A stretch of DNA of 23,493 nt from Prolixibacteraceae bacterium (lineage in GTDB: Bacteria; Bacteroidota; Bacteroidia; Bacteroidales; Prolixibacteraceae), in assembly GCA_007116765.1 (NCBI GenBank), contig SKHV01000488.1, forward strand, positions 1 to 23,493, written 5' to 3'. A program made the translations under genes and the position numbers. The notes beneath the pieces are model-generated. The model was not told where the DNA came from and did not search any database. It saw only the letters and a program-made list of their open reading frames with translations. Shown piece by piece: positions 7,452-14,701 of the stretch. Positions within the stretch are counted from its first letter, which is position 1; each line of letters opens with the position of its first letter.

Positions 7452-8471
7452 TTGAGTGAAAACAGTAAACATATCGACCTTTTAATTGCCCGCTTCATTT
7501 CGGGCGAAGCTTCCGATGCCGAACAGCTTGAGCTCAGGCAATGGATGGAGCAAAGCACAAAAAACCGGAAACAGTTCGACCAGATTCGTTTTGCCGACAA
7601 TCAGGCCGTGGCATCGCACAGGCTTGTCAATGTGGATGTGGACAAAGCCTGGCAAAAGTTACACCTGAAAATGAAAACGGGCAGCCCCGAAAAAACCGCT
7701 AAAAAGAAAAGCCGCACCATTTCCATGCCCATTTTATTGCGCATTGCCGCCATGGTGGTACTGGTGTCGGGACTAGCATTGGCGCTGTACAGGCACAACC
7801 AAAGCATACAGCACCGCGAGGTGTTAGTTGCCTCTGCCGGCGAAGTGCTGCATTACACCCTGGCCGACAGTTCGGCAATAACCCTGAACTACAACAGCCG
7901 GATAACTTATGCTGCCAATTACGGCAAGAAAGAACGCCGTGTTTTTCTTGCCGGTGAAGCTTTTTTTGACGTGCAACACATCGAAAACATACCCTTTATA
8001 GTAGAAACGGCAAACACATTTGTGCAAGTAACAGGAACATCGTTCAATATAAAAGAAGCCGAGACCGACAGCCTTGTTGAGGTGTATGTAAAAAGTGGCA
8101 GCGTGCTGTTTTTTACTGCCAACAACGAAGGGGTTTCTCTCTTTGCGGGCGAAACGGGCATTTACAACAAAATAAACCAAACCTTTGTCAAAACCACCCA
8201 AAGCAATGTGAACACAACTGCTTATGCTAACCGTATTTTTGTTTTCTACAACACCACGCTCAACGAGGTAATTGAGCAACTGGGCCGCGTGTACGAAACA
8301 CCCATCGAACTGCAAAACCACGAGGCAGGACTATGCACCATAACAGTTTCGTTCAACGATGATGATTTGCCCATTATGCTGTCGATAATTGCCGAAACCC
8401 TTGATTTGGAGCTAAACTACGAAAACGGACGCTACCTGCTTTCGGGCATAGGATGCACTGCCACCGAATAG
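7452..8471 (+). CDS. FecR-family anti-sigma factor
   Basis: FecR proteins span the inner membrane, hold the cognate ECF sigma factor in the cytoplasm and receive a signal from the periplasm. The 339-residue protein has a cytoplasmic N-terminal sigma-binding part (about 1-90, with DLLIARFISGEASDAEQLELRQWM) and one membrane segment (about 93-113, ILLRIAAMVVLVSGLALALY). A periplasmic FecR domain follows (about 122-215; LADSSAITLNYNSRI, RRVFLAGEAFFDV, FVQVTGTSFNI). The C-terminus is a DUF4974-like domain (about 261-332; FYNTTLNEVIEQLGRVYETPIEL). It begins at a TTG three bases after the sigma gene, and the STN-repeat gene follows after ten bases, so the three form an operon. Confidence 0.94.
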   Translation: MSENSKHIDLLIARFISGEASDAEQLELRQWMEQSTKNRKQFDQIRFADNQAVASHRLVNVDVDKAWQKLHLKMKTGSPEKTAKKKSRTISMPILLRIAAMVVLVSGLALALYRHNQSIQHREVLVASAGEVLHYTLADSSAITLNYNSRITYAANYGKKERRVFLAGEAFFDVQHIENIPFIVETANTFVQVTGTSFNIKEAETDSLVEVYVKSGSVLFFTANNEGVSLFAGETGIYNKINQTFVKTTQSNVNTTAYANRIFVFYNTTLNEVIEQLGRVYETPIELQNHEAGLCTITVSFNDDDLPIMLSIIAETLDLELNYENGRYLLSGIGCTATE

Positions 8472-8481
8472 AAACCTTGCC

Positions 8482-10341
8482 ATGAAACGACTCGCCTCTA
8501 TCATATTGTTCATCTCATTATATTGCATTTGCATGGCACTAAACAGCCATGTACCGGTGCTCGAACGGCGCATAAACATCAACATGCAAAGCCAAAGCAT
8601 AGAGCAGGTGCTGACCGAAATTGCCCACCAGGCCGATTTTGCTTTCTCCTATAACCCCGAAGCAATAGGTGCGGCTCAAAGCACCAGCATTAACATAGAA
8701 AACCAGACTGTGCGCTATGCATTGAACCTGCTTTTTGCCGATGAAGTAAGCTACCGCGAAAGGGGAAAATTCCTAATTCTTCAACAGGCAAAAAAACCAA
8801 AAAAGAATACCCCTTCGGTGGTGGAAGGCTACCTGTACAACGATATGGGGGAAATACTTGCCGATGCAACGGTATATTCTCCCGGTTCGGTTACGGCGGT
8901 CAACACCGATGAATTTGGCTATTTCAGAATAGAGATTGATGCCAAAGACACCATTGGTCCGGTGCTTGCGAGCAAAAAGGGATACCACGATGCCATGCTC
9001 ATGCCTTTGCCGGGGCGTTCAGAATTTGTACAACTGCAATTGCCACCGCATAACGAGCAATTGGCTGCAATTGACAGCAACGGAACACCGGCTGTTTACC
9101 CTTCGTTTTTAATTAACCGCAACATGAAAGTGGCAGCTGAAAATATAGGACAGTCGCTTCAGCGCACCGTGCAATTCTCGCTGGCACCACACATTGGCAC
9201 CAACTCCCTTTTGTCGGGCACTACTTCCAACATGTTCTCTTTCAACCTCATTGGGGGATATACAGAAAGTGTTACGGTTCTTGAGCTGGGTGCTTTTATG
9301 AACATTGTGCGTTACGATGCCGGTGTAGTTCAGGGGGCAGGTTTTTCGAACTATGTGGGCCGTAACTCGAAAGGGATACAAGGCGCCGGGTTTGCAAATC
9401 ACGTAGGAGGAAACTTTAACGGGGTACAGGGTGCCGGGTTTATGAACAACGTAGCACAGAATGCAAGCGGGCTGCAAAGTGCCGGGTTTTCGAACACCAC
9501 CCGCCAAAATTTCAAAGGCTTGCAAGCTGCGGGTTTTGCCAACCATACCGGGGGCAATATGCACGGTCTACAGGCTGCCGGGTTTGGCAACAACACAGGG
9601 GGCAACATTACCGGGGTACAGGCGGCAGGGTTTTCGAACCGAACAGGTAAAAGCGTTAATGGAGTGCAAGCTGCTGGCGCACTCAACGCAGGAAAAAAAA
9701 TAGAAGGTGCTCAACTCGCAGGGATAATCAATATTGCCGACACATTAAACGGAGCCCAAATTGCCGGGATTATCAACATAGCAGGTACTTTAAATGGCTT
9801 TCAACTGGGGCTCATAAACATTGCCGACACCTGTACCGGAGTGCCCCTGGGACTGTTCAGCTTTGTGGCCAAAGGCTATAACCGTTTCGAAGTTTACACC
9901 GGCGAAACCTTTCATGCCAACGTGGCCTACCGTGGCGGCGTGAGAAAACTACACAACATTATTATGGCAGGCGTACAGCTCAACAACACCGACAACACTC
10001 CCTTATATACTTTTGGATTGGGTATGGGCAGCAACCTGGGCAAAGGTCCCCGAATAAGTTATGACCTCGATTTAACTTTCAGGCAAGTAGCATACGGCAG
10101 TCATTTTTCCAACATCAACATGCTCTACAGTGCCGGCTTTGGGGTAGAATGGAAAACAACAAAAAGCACCGCACTTTTTGCCGGACTAAGCTACAACCTC
10201 TACCTTACCGACGCTTCATCGGTATATTTCGATAATATATTCAGCAACATTCCGCCCTACACCATTTCCAACGAACGCTTTGACGAAAACAACGCGCTTA
10301 TGTCGTGGATAGGCTTTAAAGCCGGAATCAGGTTGTTCTAA
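8482..10341 (+). CDS. STN and carboxypeptidase-regulatory-like domain protein with 16-residue surface repeats and predicted outer-membrane barrel
   Basis: This 619-residue exported protein has a signal peptide (1-20) and a STN domain at about 30-101 (RRININMQSQSIEQVLTEIAHQ, FAFSYNP, TVRYALNLLFA, KFLILQQ). A carboxypeptidase-regulatory-like domain follows at about 113-187 (GYLYNDMGEILADATVYSPG, DEFGYFRIEI). A beta-rich segment (about 229-280) leads into about twelve repeats (281-466) of the type G(V/I/L)Q-A-A-G-F-x-N-x-x-G-x-N-x-x. The last repeats shorten to 15 and 14 residues. The C-terminal 150 residues look like beta strands and end in Phe (GFKAGIRLF), as outer-membrane barrels do. It resembles proteins annotated as LA_2272-type surface repeat proteins (recollection). 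STN normally sits at the N-terminus of signalling TonB receptors, so its presence here, directly after FecR, suggests that this protein is the signal transducer (inference). Confidence 0.85.
   Translation: MKRLASIILFISLYCICMALNSHVPVLERRININMQSQSIEQVLTEIAHQADFAFSYNPEAIGAAQSTSINIENQTVRYALNLLFADEVSYRERGKFLILQQAKKPKKNTPSVVEGYLYNDMGEILADATVYSPGSVTAVNTDEFGYFRIEIDAKDTIGPVLASKKGYHDAMLMPLPGRSEFVQLQLPPHNEQLAAIDSNGTPAVYPSFLINRNMKVAAENIGQSLQRTVQFSLAPHIGTNSLLSGTTSNMFSFNLIGGYTESVTVLELGAFMNIVRYDAGVVQGAGFSNYVGRNSKGIQGAGFANHVGGNFNGVQGAGFMNNVAQNASGLQSAGFSNTTRQNFKGLQAAGFANHTGGNMHGLQAAGFGNNTGGNITGVQAAGFSNRTGKSVNGVQAAGALNAGKKIEGAQLAGIINIADTLNGAQIAGIINIAGTLNGFQLGLINIADTCTGVPLGLFSFVAKGYNRFEVYTGETFHANVAYRGGVRKLHNIIMAGVQLNNTDNTPLYTFGLGMGSNLGKGPRISYDLDLTFRQVAYGSHFSNINMLYSAGFGVEWKTTKSTALFAGLSYNLYLTDASSVYFDNIFSNIPPYTISNERFDENNALMSWIGFKAGIRLF
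9322..9880 (+). repeat. 48-base coding repeats (12 imperfect units)
   Basis: Units encode 16-residue repeats such as GIQGAGFANHVGGNFN, GLQAAGFANHTGGNMH and GVQAAGFSNRTGKSVN, decaying to 15- and 14-residue units (GAQLAGIINIADTLN). The period is 48 bases in the first units. The repeat also produces long shadow reading frames on both strands. Confidence 0.85.
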
Positions 10342-10369
10342 AGTTTCTTTTCAAAAAATCATACTCAAC

Positions 10370-10399
10370 TAGGGGGTGTGTTAACTCTTGTTGTCATAG
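10370..10399 (+). promoter_or_regulatory. ECF-sigma-type promoter, copy B (TonB receptor)
   Basis: TAGGGGG (10370-10376) and GTTGTCATAG (10390-10399) have the same 20-base start-to-start spacing as copies A and C. The identity with copy C continues through GTTGTCATAGAAGCAAATC, covering the expected transcription start. It lies 58 bases before the receptor ATG. Confidence 0.75.
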
Positions 10400-10457
10400 A
10401 AGCAAATCTGACAAAAAAAAACACATTAACCATTATTAATTCAAAAGAAAAGAAACC

Positions 10458-12821
10458 ATGACAACACGAGTAATCACAACCCTCTTGCTTTTTATGACAA
10501 TCATGTCGAACATTTCGTTAAAACCCCTTCAGGCACAAACCTACAAACAGGTAGTGAGGGGAACAGTAGTTGACCGCGACACAAAATCGCCAATCCCGGG
10601 AGCCAACATTGTTGTGGCCAACAGCGACCCGTTTACCGGAACAGTATCCGACATCGACGGTATTTTCAGGCTAGAAAACATTAATCCCGGCCGCATAACC
10701 CTACTGGTTAGCTGCATGGGCTACGAGCGGCTTAGCGTTCCCAACCTATCGGTAATTAGCGGAAAAGAAACCATTCTTGAACTGGAAATGACCCAAGCAT
10801 TCGAAACCCTTGCCGAAGTAACCGTTAATGGCAACAACGGCAGGCGCGGACAGGTACTCAACGAAATGGCTCTTATGAGTGCCCGTACTTTTACTGTCGA
10901 TGAAACAAAACGCTATGCCGGTTCGCTCGACGACCCCTCGCGCATGGTAAGTGCTTTTGCAGGCGTTACCAGCGACCCCGCGGGTTTTAACGAAATTGTG
11001 GTGCGCGGCAACAGCCCCAAGGGCATACAATGGAGGCTCGAAGGTGTTGAAATACCCAATCCCAACCATTTTTCGCACCAGGGAAGCACCGGTGGACCAA
11101 TCAATGCACTAAGCAGCAACATGCTGGGCACCTCCGATTTCTATACCGGTGCTTTTGCCCCCGAGTATGGAAATGTGCTAAGCGGTATTTTCGACATGAA
11201 AATGCGTACGGGCAACAACGAAAAACACGAGTTCACCCTGGGCATGGGCGCATTGGGTATCGATGTGGCTGCCGAAGGCCCTTTCAAAAAAGGAAACCGC
11301 AGCTCGTACATTGTTAACTACAGGTATTCTACCCTGGCCATTGTCAACGACCTCAACCTGGTTGATTTTGGTGGAGTGCCACGCTACCAGGATCTTTCGT
11401 TTAAAAGCAACATGATTACTGAAAAAGCAGGCACATTCTCTGTATTCGGGCTGCTGGGGCTCAGCGGAATCGATGTGGGCATGGACAATGCAGGCAACGA
11501 AAAAGTGTTCGATGGCACACAAATGTCGCGCTTTGGGGTGGTAGGGCTCAACCATTTGTTCCTTATAAACAACAATTCCTTTATAAGGTCTTCGGTTTCG
11601 GTATCGAACAACGGCTCATCGTTCAGTGCCAGTTCACGTTTCGACGATAAAGTGTTTTACGAAACCATGGAACGCTCGTGGGATCGAAACGCCATTCAGT
11701 TTTCTACACGCTACAGTAATCGCTTCAACAACAACCTGCGCTTAATGGCCGGTGTCGAATACAAGCAAATGTACTACAACATGAACGACCGCTTGCGCTA
11801 CCAGAACGATTCCATTATGCATACCAACATCAACATGACCGAAAATACCGGGCTGCTCAGTTCCTTTGCCAGCTTAAAGTACCGCGTGGCACGCAACCTC
11901 AACCTGGTAACGGGTTTGCACTACACCCATTTTATGCTCAACAACTCACAATCGGTTGAGCCGCGCCTGGCCCTCAAATGGGACATAACACCGCGCAACA
12001 GCTTTAACCTGGGCTATGGAAACCACAGCATGACAGAAAACATAGTAATCTATTATCAACAGGTGTACAATGCCGACATGAAGCCCACAACACCCAACCT
12101 CGATTTGGGGCTAACCAGGGCCAACCACTTCATTATGGGTTACGACCAGCGAATTATGCAAAACATGAACGCAAAAATTGAAGTGTATTACCAGGGCTTG
12201 TACAATGTGCCTGTTGAAAACGACCCGAAGAGCAACTTTTCGGTCATAAACGACCACCACGGGCAATCGTTCAACGCACTTGTAAACAAAGGCAAAGCGC
12301 GCAACTACGGTGCCGAGCTCACCCTCGAACGCTTTTTCAGCAACAATTACTATTTCCTGTTTACCGGTTCGGTATATAAGTCGGAGTACAAAACCCTTAC
12401 CGACATTTGGCACAACACCCTGTTCGATGGTAACTATGCCTTCAATTTCCTCGCGGGTAAAGAGTTTGTACTGGGTAAGCCCGAAAAAGGGAACACCCTC
12501 AACCTTAACTCAAAAGTACTGTTTAACGGAAATCGCAAATACGTGTCTATCGACTTAGAAGCAAGCCGGCGACTGGGCCATGGAGTTTACGATTACTCAA
12601 ACCCTTATGCCGACAGGCTCGACAATATATTCCAGGTAAACTTTACCGCCAGCCTAAAATTGAACCGGGCTAAAGTTACCCACGAAATACTGCTCGATTT
12701 TTTCAACCTGCTCAACAACCAGGGGCGTGTGTCGGAATATTACAACCAGTTTGCCGAAACCGTTGAGTATGGTTACCAAATGTCTCTCATGCCTAACGTA
12801 ATGTACCGAATACATTTTTAA
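10458..12821 (+). CDS. TonB-dependent receptor with carboxypeptidase-regulatory-like N-terminal domain
   Basis: This is a 787-residue outer-membrane gated channel. The signal peptide covers 1-26 (ending LQAQ). A carboxypeptidase-regulatory-like domain follows (about 32-112; RGTVVDRDTKSPIPGANIVVANSD, VSDIDGIFRLENI). The plug spans about 135-250 (RMVSAFAGVTSDPAGFNEIVVRGNSPKGI, WRLEGVEIPNPNHF, FYTGAFAPEYGNVLSGIFDMKM). The rest is barrel, ending in Phe (NVMYRIHF). It is not of the SusC type: no SusC hallmarks and no susD beside it. It lacks the STN domain that would let it signal to FecR directly. It stands alone behind promoter copy B, between the two repeat-protein genes. The substrate cannot be read from sequence; the neighbouring hem genes do not prove heme or iron uptake. 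Confidence 0.93.
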   Translation: MTTRVITTLLLFMTIMSNISLKPLQAQTYKQVVRGTVVDRDTKSPIPGANIVVANSDPFTGTVSDIDGIFRLENINPGRITLLVSCMGYERLSVPNLSVISGKETILELEMTQAFETLAEVTVNGNNGRRGQVLNEMALMSARTFTVDETKRYAGSLDDPSRMVSAFAGVTSDPAGFNEIVVRGNSPKGIQWRLEGVEIPNPNHFSHQGSTGGPINALSSNMLGTSDFYTGAFAPEYGNVLSGIFDMKMRTGNNEKHEFTLGMGALGIDVAAEGPFKKGNRSSYIVNYRYSTLAIVNDLNLVDFGGVPRYQDLSFKSNMITEKAGTFSVFGLLGLSGIDVGMDNAGNEKVFDGTQMSRFGVVGLNHLFLINNNSFIRSSVSVSNNGSSFSASSRFDDKVFYETMERSWDRNAIQFSTRYSNRFNNNLRLMAGVEYKQMYYNMNDRLRYQNDSIMHTNINMTENTGLLSSFASLKYRVARNLNLVTGLHYTHFMLNNSQSVEPRLALKWDITPRNSFNLGYGNHSMTENIVIYYQQVYNADMKPTTPNLDLGLTRANHFIMGYDQRIMQNMNAKIEVYYQGLYNVPVENDPKSNFSVINDHHGQSFNALVNKGKARNYGAELTLERFFSNNYYFLFTGSVYKSEYKTLTDIWHNTLFDGNYAFNFLAGKEFVLGKPEKGNTLNLNSKVLFNGNRKYVSIDLEASRRLGHGVYDYSNPYADRLDNIFQVNFTASLKLNRAKVTHEILLDFFNLLNNQGRVSEYYNQFAETVEYGYQMSLMPNVMYRIHF

Positions 12822-12830
12822 ACATCAAAC

Positions 12831-12860
12831 TAGGGGGCATCAGCCACCATGTTGTCATAG
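12831..12860 (+). promoter_or_regulatory. ECF-sigma-type promoter, copy C (second repeat protein)
   Basis: TAGGGGG (12831-12837) and GTTGTCATAG (12851-12860) have the same spacing as copies A and B. The ATG at 12897 follows 36 bases later. The 13-base spacer is unlike copy B's, so the conserved blocks are constrained rather than simply duplicated. Confidence 0.75.
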
Positions 12861-12896
12861 AAGCAAATCATATAAAAACATTAAATATTCAAAGCC

Positions 12897-13913
12897 ATGA
12901 AAACACAAATTATCATTACACTTTTCGCACTTATGTTAACACTTGGCAGTTTTGCCCAAAGCAACGGTCAAAACCACGAAACCCAAAAACAACGCGACCC
13001 CGTTTTTTATACCTTCATTATTAACTCGGTGCCCGACAACTTTTTTCTGCCGCTGGTGGGCTTCGTTAATGATGCGCGAGGAAATCATTACAGCGCACAA
13101 ATAGGCTTTGTGAATACTAACCGCATCAACTTCGGGGGAGCACAAACCGGTTTTATTAACACCGTTGGCGGAAATGCTTATGGCACACAGGTAGGCTTCA
13201 TTAACACCGTGGCCGGGAACATGGGCGGTGCACAAGTGGGTTTCATCAACACCGTGGCACAAAAAACCCATGCCATACAAGTAGGTTTTATCAACACCAG
13301 TGCCGACACGCTAGTTGGTGCTCAAATAGGTTTTGTGAACACTGCCGCTCGCAAAGCCACTGCCCCACAGGTGGGTTTCATCAACTCGGCCAAAAGCCTC
13401 AACGGTTTCCAACTGGGGTTTGTGAATATAGCCGACACCATCGAAAGTGGTGCTGCCCTTGGGTTCTTGTCCATAGTCCGCAAAGGCGGTTTCCACGCAC
13501 TCGAGCTATCGGTTTCCGAAATGTACCCCATCAACCTGGCCTATAAAATTGGTCTCGAACGCCTGTACACATCGTTCATCGTGTCGCACAACCCTGCCGA
13601 GGCCAGTCAATTCGCAATAGGCATGGGACTGGGGTCGATAGTGCCCATGGGCAAATCGTTTTTCTTCAACCCCGAGTTCACCTCACAATCGTCGGTAATC
13701 AACGGTTTTCAACAAGCCAACAGCATAGCGGCACGCATCGGCTATTCCGTCACCCCGAAGCTCAGCATTATAGCCGGCCCATCTGTAAGCTTCCGCTACA
13801 ACCTCGATTCGGGCAAATCGCACGCCCCACTGTTCACATTCACCCAACACAAAATAAACGACTACTCGCAAATACTAACGGGCGCAAGATTTGCCGTACA
13901 ATACAAGTTCTAA
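12897..13913 (+). CDS. Secreted surface-repeat protein with 15-residue repeats, paralogous to the STN-repeat protein
   Basis: This 338-residue protein has a signal peptide (1-20, MKTQIIITLFALMLTLGSFA). About ten repeats (roughly 52-205) of the type GAQVGFINTVAGNMG follow, one residue shorter than the repeats of the protein at 8482. After them both proteins share the order FQLGxxNIADT, then a KG-containing turn, then a beta-rich C-terminal domain. Here that domain holds ELSVSEMYPINLAYKIGLERLYTSF and ends ARFAVQYKF with a terminal Phe. It has no STN or carboxypeptidase-like domain. It is probably an outer-membrane or surface protein and the third target of the local sigma factor through promoter copy C. 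Its function is unknown. No second gene follows before the GC-rich stretch. Confidence 0.82.
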   Translation: MKTQIIITLFALMLTLGSFAQSNGQNHETQKQRDPVFYTFIINSVPDNFFLPLVGFVNDARGNHYSAQIGFVNTNRINFGGAQTGFINTVGGNAYGTQVGFINTVAGNMGGAQVGFINTVAQKTHAIQVGFINTSADTLVGAQIGFVNTAARKATAPQVGFINSAKSLNGFQLGFVNIADTIESGAALGFLSIVRKGGFHALELSVSEMYPINLAYKIGLERLYTSFIVSHNPAEASQFAIGMGLGSIVPMGKSFFFNPEFTSQSSVINGFQQANSIAARIGYSVTPKLSIIAGPSVSFRYNLDSGKSHAPLFTFTQHKINDYSQILTGARFAVQYKF

Positions 13914-13920
13914 ATAATCA

Positions 13921-14085
13921 GGCGGCCTGTGGGCTGTCCGCTATAGCCAACACAGCCTGTGCAAGGCGTTTACAGGTCGTACGCCGGGGCTTCCTAAGGT
14001 CGCCCGAGTACTCCCGTTCACGCGCTGCACAGGCTGCGCCGGGCTGCCGCTCCCATCCCTGGCCGGGCGGGCTGCAAGCAACTAC
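13921..14085. repeat. GC-rich putative dispersed intergenic repeat
   Basis: The composition is much richer in G and C than the surrounding gaps and there is no reading frame of note. The inverted arms CAGCCTGTGCA (13953-13963) and TGCACAGGCTG (14026-14036) are perfect 11-base complements 62 bases apart. An inner GGCGT/ACGCC pair can also form. The wording GGGCTGTCCGCT ... CCGCTCCCATCC resembles dispersed intergenic repeats I recall from Bacteroidota genomes; this was not checked. A structured RNA is an alternative. Confidence 0.45.
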
Positions 14086-14104
14086 ATTGTTCTATATACT
14101 TGTT

Positions 14105-14530
14105 TTAGAGCTTCGCTTCAATAAGCTTATCAAGCGAATAACGGCCACTGCCTGCAAACAATAAGGCTACAAAAGCCACCAGGTAAAGCAGGGCAAGCTC
14201 TTTCACTGCCAGCGGATCGTTGGCATGCGCCACAAAGGCAGCAATAAACATGGTAAAAGCCATTGGTATGGCGGCCAAACGGGTTCCCAGCCCCAGTATC
14301 AATAAAATCGATCCGCCAAATTCGGCAGCCGTGGCCAAAGCCAGCGATACACCGGTACTAAGACCGAAAAGGGGCAAAAACTGAATCGGTTCGCCCGAAA
14401 ACAACATTCCCAATTTTGGGATACCGTGCGTTAACATCAAAACACCAAAACCTACACGTACCAACAACAAAGCAACATCGGTCGAAACGGGAGCGGCATT
14501 TACGCTGAACAATTTTTTTATCTGATTCAT
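14105..14530 (-). CDS. DoxX-family membrane protein
   Basis: This 141-residue integral membrane protein has about four hydrophobic segments: VALLLVRVGFGVLMLTHGIPKL (about 19-40), a region around LFGLSTGVSLALATAAEFGGSILLILGLG (54-82), LAAIPMAFTMFIAAFVAH (84-102) and LALLYLVAFVALLFAG (112-127). The R-x-x-x-G-x-x-x-x-x-H-G-x-x-K pattern in the first helix and the AEFGGSILLILGLGTRLAA segment are typical of the DoxX/DoxD-like family. The family is linked in various bacteria to quinone or sulfur redox chemistry and oxidative stress, but most members are uncharacterised. No partner gene is adjacent. The role here is unknown. Confidence 0.88.
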   Translation of the reverse strand: MNQIKKLFSVNAAPVSTDVALLLVRVGFGVLMLTHGIPKLGMLFSGEPIQFLPLFGLSTGVSLALATAAEFGGSILLILGLGTRLAAIPMAFTMFIAAFVAHANDPLAVKELALLYLVAFVALLFAGSGRYSLDKLIEAKL

Positions 14531-14676
14531 CTGTTTAAAAAATTTTGATTCTTATTTTTTTGCTATTTAGAACAAGACAAAATAAATACCGATTTTGTTC
14601 AGTTTTAAATATCCTTTATTTAAACAATAGTAAAGAGATAAAAAGGGGTTGTTGGTCAATATGAGCTTAAATGCCC

Positions 14677-14701
14677 AAAAAACCCGCCATCGCTATTCGG
14701 G
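14677..14701 (-). terminator. Candidate rho-independent terminator of the amylase gene
   Basis: On the minus strand CCCG and CGGG pair around an 11-base loop that can add two inner pairs, followed directly by six T. The hairpin begins within the last amylase codons and includes its TAG stop. The stem is short, so confidence is moderate. Confidence 0.42.

Noticed and set aside
7824..8321. 165-residue minus-strand frame opposite FecR
   Set aside because: The plus-strand FecR domain is unambiguous, and the antisense protein has no recognisable motif and a composition typical of a shadow.
9109..9703. Long reading frames on both strands inside the 8482 gene (such as minus 9109-9564, minus 9399-9686 and plus 9461-9703)
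   Set aside because: They are produced by the 48-base coding repeat, which keeps alternative frames open. They have no independent family features.
12936..13280. Minus-strand frame opposite the second repeat protein
   Set aside because: This is also a by-product of the repeat units of the real plus-strand gene.
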